From the NCBI GenBank assembly GCA_003508005.1, contig DNUE01000015.1, forward strand, positions 1-47,931: 47,931 nucleotides of DNA, written 5' to 3'. The translations under genes and the position numbers were made by a program. This stretch comes from Desulfobulbaceae bacterium (lineage in GTDB: Bacteria; Desulfobacterota; Desulfobulbia; Desulfobulbales; Desulfobulbaceae). Position 1 is the first letter of the stretch; each line of letters begins with the position of its first letter. Of this stretch, positions 15,911-22,481 are shown piece after piece. Under the pieces are notes generated by a model. That model did no database searches, had not been told where the DNA came from, and saw only the letters and a list, made by a program, of their open reading frames with translations.

Positions 15911-17731
15911 CTATTTGAGCAAAAGGAGTTCGAGCATCCCCGGATTCAACACGCCAAACGGACCGATATCCTCCAGTACCAGATCGGCGCGGATAATCCC
16001 GTAGCCCGAGTCCCTGTCCCACCATCCAGGTGCCTCGATGTCCAGTGCCGAGTTCTGAAAGGCTTCGCGGACTTCCGCGATGGTCAGCCTCGGCTTGCCG
16101 GAAAGCATCAGGGCACCGATGGCCGCCGCATGAGGCGCTGCCGCCGATGTGCCGTAAAAGGGATTGAACCCCGGGGTCAGCGTCTTTACCCCGTCCGCGG
16201 CGGCAACATCCGGTTTATTCCGTACGGTTCCGCCGGTTGCGCTCACATTGCCCGGGGTGATGGCCGTGCCGTTGGCATTGTAGAAAACCCGGCGGGGGCC
16301 GTCAGAGGAAAAGATCTCCACCCGTTCGGTCCCGATAAAGGGAATGGTCCGGTTCGCAGCGCTGACTGCGGCAACGGCAAAAGCGTCCTGGGCGGCGGGA
16401 TGCCCCGTGATCTGGCCCGCGGTTGCCCGCTCAAGCCTGCTGCGAAAGGCATTCAGGTGGAGAAACCGGTCCTGGCCGGACCACTTGGCCACCACCAGGT
16501 GGTAATTCGTAATGTCCCCTTCTTCCACGCAAAACCCTTCAAAAGGATCCTGAGTGCCGGTCTGATAGGCGGAGGATTCCCCGACAATGGTGTCCAGGCC
16601 GGGATCGACGAGAAACAGGTCATAGTCATTGGCGGACCCGCCCAGGGGATCGGACCAGAAGAGAGAGACGCAATCCGCGCTGTCGGTGATCCTGTTCGAC
16701 CAGTCGCCCCCGCCGAAATCATGCACGGATGAATAGCCATTTACCACGGTATAGGATGAAAACGCCTTATAATCGCCCTCCCATGTCCCCGAAGTCCCGT
16801 CATTGAAGTTGCCGCCATTGCCTGCCGCTGAAAAATAGAGGACCCCCATGGCGGTGACCGTGTTCACCGCCTGGGAGATGGCGTCGTCCTGAAAGGGCGA
16901 TTCCCCCAAATAGCCGACATCATCCACGATCACCCGGCAGCCGGCGTTGGCAAGCCGCTTGATGTTTTCGGCGAAACTGGCGGGACCGTTCCAGGCGGTG
17001 GCAAAATACAACTGGGCCTCCGGGGCCAGGTCGTGGACAATCTCCAGCATTGCCGTGCCCTCGCCGGTGGTCGGGGAGGTGCCGTCCGGGTGCTCCAGCA
17101 CGGTCACCGCGGGCAGGTCGCCATTGGCTTGGACCAGGCCCAGGTAGTCGACCGAGTCGGACAGGACCCCGACCTTGACGCCCTTGCCGGTCAGCTTGTA
17201 CTTGGTTCTGGCGCTGGCGGCGGCGTGGGCCAGGTCGCCCTCGGAGGTGTTCGCCTTGTTGAGGAAGGCCCTGGCGGCCGGCTTGATGAAACGCACGCCC
17301 TCCTCCCCGGCCAGGGTCTCGATCAACTCAAGGGGCACGAACGCCCGGACCGCCTCATACCCGGCAAACGAGTTGACGATTCTGCCGCCCAGCTTCTCGA
17401 TCTCCGCCAGCAGTTCCGGGGTCACCTCGGCCCTGATATCGACCAGCACAGTGTCGTCCGGTGCGACCTTGACCTGGGGCTTGACCGATTCCAGGGCGGT
17501 GCCTTGCAGTTCTCCCCGGCGGGCCTTGGCGGACAGCACCAACTGCGAACTCATTTTTTTCTGGGCCGGGGTCCGCGCGGCCTTTTCCGCCGCAAAACCG
17601 CTCAGCTGTTTGCGAACCGTATCACTTAGGGTGAACGGCTCCGTCCCCTTGTCCTGCGCCTGGACAGGCTCAAGCCCCAGAACTGTGGCGCAGACAAAGA
17701 AATAGACGATGAACCTTATTGTGGTTTTCAA
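15911..17731 (-). CDS. exported subtilisin-like (S8) serine protease
   Basis: This 606-residue protein has a signal peptide (ending near PVQAQ), an N-terminal pro-region that resembles an I9-type inhibitor (VDIRAEVTPELLAEIEKLGG), and a subtilase domain. Catalytic Asp lies in VGVLSDSVDYLG (about residue 188), His in EIVHDLAPEA (about 231), the oxyanion Asn in SAAGNGGN (about 303) and Ser in YGTSAAAPHAAA (about 527). The 200-residue insert between Asn and Ser may be a beta-rich accessory domain. All catalytic residues are present, so it should be active outside the cytoplasm. The start is TTG with GTGGAAA upstream. It begins 18 bases after the fragment of the other protease, so both are probably one transcript. 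Confidence 0.92.
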   Translation of the reverse strand: MKTTIRFIVYFFVCATVLGLEPVQAQDKGTEPFTLSDTVRKQLSGFAAEKAARTPAQKKMSSQLVLSAKARRGELQGTALESVKPQVKVAPDDTVLVDIRAEVTPELLAEIEKLGGRIVNSFAGYEAVRAFVPLELIETLAGEEGVRFIKPAARAFLNKANTSEGDLAHAAASARTKYKLTGKGVKVGVLSDSVDYLGLVQANGDLPAVTVLEHPDGTSPTTGEGTAMLEIVHDLAPEAQLYFATAWNGPASFAENIKRLANAGCRVIVDDVGYLGESPFQDDAISQAVNTVTAMGVLYFSAAGNGGNFNDGTSGTWEGDYKAFSSYTVVNGYSSVHDFGGGDWSNRITDSADCVSLFWSDPLGGSANDYDLFLVDPGLDTIVGESSAYQTGTQDPFEGFCVEEGDITNYHLVVAKWSGQDRFLHLNAFRSRLERATAGQITGHPAAQDAFAVAAVSAANRTIPFIGTERVEIFSSDGPRRVFYNANGTAITPGNVSATGGTVRNKPDVAAADGVKTLTPGFNPFYGTSAAAPHAAAIGALMLSGKPRLTIAEVREAFQNSALDIEAPGWWDRDSGYGIIRADLVLEDIGPFGVLNPGMLELLLLK

Positions 17732-17749
17732 TTTATTTCCACGCTCCCT

Positions 17750-18235
17750 TTAATGAGTTGCTTTAAGAATCCCCTTCGGCGGTGCGGCATCTCCGGCTAT
17801 ATCAAGAACAATTTCCTCGACCCGCTGCCAGGAGCCGGCTTGCCCCTCGCCAGCCGGGGAGCCGCTGCTTTCGGCTGCCGCCTGGGGCGGGAAAGGCGCC
17901 GTCGAGGAATAGACGGTCATAATGAAACTGCTGCCGTTCCATCCCAGCTCAAACATATAGTACTTTCCTTTTACCAGGGTATAGGAAAATGTGCCCCAAT
18001 AGGAAGAACAACCGGCAGAGACCCATTGCCATGCGAAACTTTTGGGACCCGGCGTGGTTGTGGCCCAGCCCGTCCAGGTTGATGCGCTGTCACAGTTGGC
18101 CAACGCTGAGGTCTTGGTCACCCCGCCCAATGTGAAGGAAAAGGTGGCTGACGAGGTGGTGCAGCAGACATCGTTATCCACGCCCCAGTAGGCAATGTTT
18201 TGAACCGGTGGGGGGGGGGGATCCGCCGCCGGCAT
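17750..18235 (-). pseudogene. out-of-frame C-terminal domain of the upstream S8 protease
   Basis: This frame encodes about 150 residues with many cysteines (DNDVCCTTSS, ANCDSAST, AGCSSYWG) and a beta-sandwich look. It has no ribosome binding site and opens on Pro-rich sequence made by the C tract at 18210-18220. The protease upstream ends in the same tract in the neighbouring frame. With ten C instead of eleven the two frames join into one protein of 701 residues. The domain is therefore probably a C-terminal targeting or binding module that is switched off in this sequence, or separated by a sequencing indel. Listed as a fragment and not as an independent gene. Confidence 0.75.
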
Positions 18236-19856
18236 TGATGGCCGGCAGGTACATGGCCCAGGGAAACACAGCTGACGGAAGAGGGCCCCCTCCCAAGGCG
18301 TTGACCGCCTTTCCCAGATTCACCCTGGGTTTGGTCACCGACACCTTGCCGTCGGTGACACTGTCCCCGTTGTTCACCAGGTACTGTTTGACCTGGGCCG
18401 GGGTCAAAAAGGAGCCTTTTTTGGCCTTAGCCGCATTCTGCAGGACCGCGGCAGCTCCCGCGGCATAGGGGCAGGCGGCGGATGTACCGCCGAAGCTGCT
18501 GTTATAATCGCCGACGGCAGAACCGCCTGCGCCGACGATATCCGGGGTGTAGGCATTATGGGACGGGGCGAAAAGGGTCAAGAAGGATGCTGAATTGGAG
18601 TAGGAGGTGACCTTGTCGCTGGCAGTCAAGTCCCAGGCAATCCATCCGGTTGTGCAGCCGGCATTCCACTCTTTTGTCGCACATGACGAAGGACTAACGC
18701 AGAAGCCCCAGGTTCCTATGCTCGCATCGTACACCGCTCCCACGGAGTTGACATAGGAAATGCAGGCGGGCCAGCCCATAGAGTTGCAGAAGCCGTCGTT
18801 GCCTGAGGAAACAAAAAGTGTAATGCCGGCGGCCACCGCGTTGGCCGCGGCCGTGGTCATACTGGGGACTTCAGAGTTGCAGGTCGAAAAATATTGCCCG
18901 CCGCCGAAACTGGTGCTGATGATCATGATCGGATTGTTCGGGTCATCGTCCTGGTGGGAAAGGGCCCACTCCCAGCCGGCGATCATCGCCGCATCCGTGG
19001 CGTTGCCGGTGGTGCCAGTTGAAATCTTCACCGCGTACAGCTTTGCGCCCGGGGCAACCCCGCCGATATAATCCCCGACCGTGCCCGTATTGCCGGCGGC
19101 TATACCTGCACAGGACGTCCCGTGCGCATTACCGGTTGACGCGTTGGGCCGGGGGTCTGCGTCTCCATCCCCGGTGTCGTATCCACCGATCACCTTGGCG
19201 TTGGGAAAGCCGCCGTTGCCGAGCCTGGGGTGCGAGGTGTCGATGCCGGTATCGCAGATGGCGATGCTTATACCGGCCCCGGTATAGGTGGTGCGGGGGG
19301 TTGCGGCGTTCATCAGCGGGATACCCTGGGCCAGGTGGGGTTGGAGGATGCGGACCGGCTCCACGAAGATTACCTCAGGATCGTCCGCGATCCGCTGCAG
19401 GGCCGCCGGAGTTACCCGGGCGGAAAAGCCGAACTGGTAGCTGAAGCGGTGGGTGACCTCCATCCCTTCACCGGCCAGCCGATCCACGGCCGCAGCCACC
19501 GTTTCGATGACCGTGGCCCGCAACTGCCTGCGGACGGTCCGGTCCTGCAGGTTGTAGAAGGTCGGTGCGCCCGGGGTTGTGAATTCGGAAGGAACCTGGG
19601 CGGACATCCGCGACTGCGCCGCCAGTTCATTGGCAGCGACGGAGGGCACCAAGGTTACGATCACTTCAGTCTCCGCCTCTCCGATGCTGAACGGGGCGAG
19701 GATTTCCTCGGCATGCATCAGCTTGGCATTCCCCTGCAGGGCTTCCACAAGCACGGAATCTAGCACCTCTGCCGGGGCAAAGCTTCCGCCGCCCAGGACC
19801 AGCATCATCGAGGCTGCAAACACAATACCTATTCGTTTTGTCCGGTACAAAATCAT
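18174..19856 (-). CDS. exported subtilisin-like (S8) serine protease, C-terminus cut by a C-tract frameshift
   Basis: This 560-residue protein has a signal peptide (ending near SFAPAE), a pro-region with an I9-like strand pattern (VTHRFSYQFGFSARVTP) and a full subtilase domain. Catalytic Asp is in AICDTGIDTSHP (about residue 201), His in NAHGTSCAG (about 244), the oxyanion Asn in VSSGNDGF and Ser in GGTSAACPYAAG (about 456). Start: ATG at 19856 has AAGGAG seven bases upstream; the ATG at 19862 is too close to it. The last 16 residues after GGGSPPP come from the wrong frame caused by eleven C. The protease core is complete and may work without the lost domain. Confidence 0.9.
   Translation of the reverse strand: MILYRTKRIGIVFAASMMLVLGGGSFAPAEVLDSVLVEALQGNAKLMHAEEILAPFSIGEAETEVIVTLVPSVAANELAAQSRMSAQVPSEFTTPGAPTFYNLQDRTVRRQLRATVIETVAAAVDRLAGEGMEVTHRFSYQFGFSARVTPAALQRIADDPEVIFVEPVRILQPHLAQGIPLMNAATPRTTYTGAGISIAICDTGIDTSHPRLGNGGFPNAKVIGGYDTGDGDADPRPNASTGNAHGTSCAGIAAGNTGTVGDYIGGVAPGAKLYAVKISTGTTGNATDAAMIAGWEWALSHQDDDPNNPIMIISTSFGGGQYFSTCNSEVPSMTTAAANAVAAGITLFVSSGNDGFCNSMGWPACISYVNSVGAVYDASIGTWGFCVSPSSCATKEWNAGCTTGWIAWDLTASDKVTSYSNSASFLTLFAPSHNAYTPDIVGAGGSAVGDYNSSFGGTSAACPYAAGAAAVLQNAAKAKKGSFLTPAQVKQYLVNNGDSVTDGKVSVTKPRVNLGKAVNALGGGPLPSAVFPWAMYLPAINAGGGSPPPTGSKHCLLGRG
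18210..18220. repeat. 11-base G/C homopolymer at a frame switch
   Basis: Eleven G on the plus strand (eleven C in the coding strand) lie exactly where the protease gene leaves its frame. Loss of one base restores a fused frame to 17750. Tracts of this length are prone to slippage in replication and also to sequencing error. Confidence 0.9.
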
Positions 19857-19894
19857 AATCATACTCCTTGAATTATTGATACCGCATTTTTTAA

Positions 19895-19923
19895 ATAATA
19901 CCATACGAAATCACCTGCGTCCA
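19895..19923 (-). promoter_or_regulatory. possible sigma-70 promoter of the protease operon
   Basis: On the minus strand TGGACG (19923-19918), a 17-base spacer and TATTAT (19900-19895) precede the ATG at 19856. The -10 is good, the -35 matches four of six positions. Confidence 0.45.
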
Positions 19924-19978
19924 TGCGGACAAAAATTACTCCCCGGCACATCCATTTTATGCTCGGAATGGATTCCCG

Positions 19979-20722
19979 TCATCGCCGGCCGACGGGCTCC
20001 CACCTGCCGGCCCGCAGAAGTTCATGGGGCTTGAAGGCTGCCTTGTAGCGCATGGCCTGCACCTGCTCGATGCAGTAGCCCAGGTACAGATAATCGATCC
20101 CGTGCCGGCGGCAGAAATTGATGAGATTGAGGATGTTCATGGTGCCGGGGCTGCGCCGGGCCTCCCGGGGATCGAAGTAGAAGTAGACGGCGTTCAGCCA
20201 CTGTTCCGAGCCGTCGACGATGGCCACGCCGATGAGCCGGTCGGCCACCCGGTAGCGGATCTCGAAGCAGCGGCTGATGGCGCTGGTGAAAAAACCGGCG
20301 TAATACTCCTCGGCGCTGCTTTTGCCCTCCGGAAATCTGGTCCGCAGGTGGTGGTCCAGGAGTGACAGATTCTCGCTGCTCATGCGCAGGGGGGCGACTC
20401 CGACCGTGACATCCTGGTTCATCTTCCAGACCCGGCGCTGGTTGCGGTTGGGGCTGAATTCCCCGGGCCGCAGCCTGATCGGCACGCAGGCGCCGCAGCC
20501 CGGGCAGCGCATGGCATAGATGCAGTTGCCGTTGCGCCGGTACCCGTGCGCGAAAAAAATGCCGAGCGTCGCATCGCCGATGGAGGTGAACATCGCCTGA
20601 TGATACACGGCGGGCCGGGGCAGCCCGTAAGGGCAGTCCACGCTGATATCGACGAAATACTGTTCCAGGCCGTTGTCGATCTGCCGTTCGTCCTGCCTGT
20701 CCGAGTTCTCGGGAAAGGTCAT
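19979..20722 (-). CDS. bpt: aspartate/glutamate leucyltransferase (N-end rule, Bpt)
   Basis: This 247-residue enzyme moves leucine from Leu-tRNA to proteins with N-terminal Asp or Glu, marking them for ClpS/ClpAP. The ATE-type N-terminal block is clear: MRCPGCGACVPIRL with its Cys cluster, and later VAIVDGSEQWLNAVYFYFDP and YLYLGYCIEQ typical for the C-terminal acetyltransferase-like fold. Length fits bacterial Bpt (about 235-250). The ATG at 20722 forms an ATGA junction with the stop of the CYTH gene, so the two are translationally coupled; a GTG five codons further out is possible. A short extra C-terminal tail is the only oddity. Confidence 0.93.
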   Translation of the reverse strand: MTFPENSDRQDERQIDNGLEQYFVDISVDCPYGLPRPAVYHQAMFTSIGDATLGIFFAHGYRRNGNCIYAMRCPGCGACVPIRLRPGEFSPNRNQRRVWKMNQDVTVGVAPLRMSSENLSLLDHHLRTRFPEGKSSAEEYYAGFFTSAISRCFEIRYRVADRLIGVAIVDGSEQWLNAVYFYFDPREARRSPGTMNILNLINFCRRHGIDYLYLGYCIEQVQAMRYKAAFKPHELLRAGRWEPVGRR

Positions 20723-21225
20723 CTTCTTTCCGCGCACCCGTTGCCGTCCCCGCCGCCCTCCTGCCAGCGGGTGTAGGGATTGCTTACCAGGGAGGCATTG
20801 TAATAGCGGGCGTCGCCGCTCACCTCCCTGCCCACCCAGGGGGGGAGGCTGACTGCCTGGTCAGGTTGCGAAAGCTCGACCTCGGCGAGGACCAGCCCCC
20901 TGTTTTCCCCGGCAAACTCATCCACCTCCCAGACCAGGCCGGCATGCGCCACGCGGTACCGGTCCTTGATGATCAACGGCTTGCCGCACATGGTCTCGAG
21001 CAGCTCCCTGGCATCCGCCAGTGGGATCGCATATTCGAACTCCTGGCGAACCAGGCCCCTCCCCCGCCCCTTCACCGTGAGAAAACCCTCCCCGTCCATG
21101 GTCCTGACCCGGACGGTCACCCCGCTGCCGGGGCAGAGATACCCCTGGCAGCAGCGGATAGCCGTGCCATTTTCTTTCCAGGCAGTGCCAATGACGAGAA
21201 ACTTGCGTTCAATCTCAATGCCCAT
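20719..21225 (-). CDS. CYTH-domain phosphatase (inorganic triphosphatase-like)
   Basis: This 168-residue protein begins with EIERKF, the ExExK signature of CYTH tunnel enzymes, which hydrolyse triphosphate or other organic phosphates with a divalent metal. Further pattern residues are visible: TVRVRTMDGEGFLTVKG (basic strand residues that bind phosphate), REFEY-like QEFEYAI, and VWEVDEFAG...LVLAEVEL with acidic metal ligands. The ATG at 21225 has GGGGGAG close upstream; the frame to 21330 is not used. It forms a two-gene operon with bpt. Physiological substrate is not known for most bacterial members. Confidence 0.9.
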   Translation of the reverse strand: MGIEIERKFLVIGTAWKENGTAIRCCQGYLCPGSGVTVRVRTMDGEGFLTVKGRGRGLVRQEFEYAIPLADARELLETMCGKPLIIKDRYRVAHAGLVWEVDEFAGENRGLVLAEVELSQPDQAVSLPPWVGREVSGDARYYNASLVSNPYTRWQEGGGDGNGCAERR

Positions 21226-21417
21226 GCTCTCCCCCTTCCTTCCCGGCGCCCGCGGCTTTCTTCTCCGGCCGGCCGGGAACTGTTTGCCGCGGCTCGCAGC
21301 GAAAGGCTTCCGGCAGCGGTCCATCAGCAAGCCACAGCGAACACAGCGCGTCCTCTTGCCGACTCTTATCTTCCGAAGAACATTGCGGAATCTCCATCAT
21401 ACATCCCTAAAGTCCCT

Positions 21418-21447
21418 TTGACAACTCCGGGACAGGTACTGTATACA
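21418..21447 (+). promoter_or_regulatory. sigma-70 promoter of plsC
   Basis: TTGACA (21418-21423), an 18-base spacer and TATACA (21442-21447) lie 59 bases before the plsC ATG. The -35 is perfect and the -10 matches four of six positions, in an otherwise GC-rich region. Confidence 0.6.
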
Positions 21448-21505
21448 AATGATCATTCGTCCTGCACCGGCATTCTGTTTTCCGATTTCCGAATGAAAGG
21501 TTCCC

Positions 21506-22234
21506 ATGTCCCCGATACCTGCAGCAAGAGCCGTCCTCCTCCTGATCCTGGGCCCGCCCCTGACCCTCCTCTTCAGCACCCTCGCCTGGATAGACCTGGC
21601 CCTGGTCAGGCACTCTCAGCGCAAGGGCCAGCTTTTCCCGACGCTCTGGGCGCGATCCCTGTGCCGAATCGCCGGGGTCCGGGTGCGGGTGCTGGGCACG
21701 GAAAACCTGGCGGCCGACCAGACCTACATCTTCATGGGCAACCATGTCAGCCAGTTTGACATCTTCGCCTTCCAGGGGTATTCCCCCCATGATTTCCGCT
21801 GGATCGTCAAGAAGGAACTCTTCCGCATCCCGGTCTTCGGGGCCGCCATGCGCCGGGCCGGACTGGTCCCCATCGACCGCTCGCACGGACGGGAGGCAAT
21901 GAGAAGCCTTATTGCCGCGGCCGAGCATATCACCAGCGGGACCTCGGTCCTCATCTTTCCCGAGGGGACCAGGAGCCTTGACGGCACCCTGCAGCCTTTC
22001 AAGGCCGGGGTCATCACCCTGGCCATCAAGGCCGGGGTGCCGGTAGTGCCGGTGGGGTTCATCGGAACCTATGAAGTCCTGCCCAAGGGCAGGTTAATTG
22101 CCACCCCCGGCGAAGTGATCATCCGCATCGGCAAGCCGATTTCCATCGACAATTACAGCATGAAGGACAAGCACCAACTGGCCGAGTATCTCCACGACAG
22201 GGTCGCCGAACTGCTTGTTTCCAGAGAGCAATGA
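21506..22234 (+). CDS. plsC: 1-acyl-sn-glycerol-3-phosphate acyltransferase
   Basis: This 242-residue membrane-bound enzyme acylates lysophosphatidic acid to phosphatidic acid in phospholipid synthesis. It starts with a hydrophobic helix (VLLLILGPPLTLLFST). Motif I is NHVSQFD (NHx4D), motif II is near VPIDRS, motif III is FPEGTRS and the final motif is VPVVPVGF. All catalytic residues are present. AAAGG stands eight bases before the ATG. The stop codon overlaps a small downstream frame. It is the only lipid-synthesis gene in this stretch and is divergent from the CYTH-bpt pair. Confidence 0.93.
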   Translation: MSPIPAARAVLLLILGPPLTLLFSTLAWIDLALVRHSQRKGQLFPTLWARSLCRIAGVRVRVLGTENLAADQTYIFMGNHVSQFDIFAFQGYSPHDFRWIVKKELFRIPVFGAAMRRAGLVPIDRSHGREAMRSLIAAAEHITSGTSVLIFPEGTRSLDGTLQPFKAGVITLAIKAGVPVVPVGFIGTYEVLPKGRLIATPGEVIIRIGKPISIDNYSMKDKHQLAEYLHDRVAELLVSREQ

Positions 22235-22440
22235 ATTGCTTTGATGATCCCGCACAAAGTCAAAACACTGAGCATCCGCTACTGATATTTCAACAACTTA
22301 TAAAACATGCCGGCGTTGAAATCGCATTATTTTCGATTTCAACAATTGCTTTGCATCTCTTGAACGAACATGGCATAATGGCAGACAATTTGCTTCAGGT
22401 TGCCGCAACTTCAGCAAGTTACGGCGGCCTCGGCACCTGA
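22231..22440 (+). CDS. doubtful 69-codon ORF containing a dispersed hairpin repeat
   Basis: The frame begins in an ATGA overlap with the plsC stop and runs to a TGA at 22438. No family is recognised and no ribosome binding site is seen. Its middle (AGVEIALFSIST) is exactly the translation of repeat copy A; the copies at 37183 and 43925 read similarly (AGVGIALYAIPT and VRIAFYVIPT) in frames that are not real genes. The similarity may therefore come from the DNA element and not from a protein. I keep it as a low-confidence gene. Confidence 0.25.
   Translation: MNCFDDPAQSQNTEHPLLIFQQLIKHAGVEIALFSISTIALHLLNEHGIMADNLLQVAATSASYGGLGT
22288..22345 (+). repeat. dispersed intergenic repeat, copy A
   Basis: The core is a ten-base inverted repeat GTTGAAATCG / CGATTTCAAC (22315-22324 and 22334-22343) with a nine-base loop, preceded by GCCGGC. 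Over 56 bases it matches copy B at 37183 at 40 positions with no gap. It lies between plsC and bamA. Confidence 0.75.
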
Positions 22441-22481
22441 CGACCCTTCAAGATGACCCCTACGACACAGGAACGAGATCT

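Noticed and set aside
22315..22343. Integron attC-like site, because the arms begin GTTGAAA and end TTTCAAC
   Set aside because: The R'/R'' core pattern (RYYYAAC...GTTRRRY) has the opposite order and no integrase or cassette array is present.
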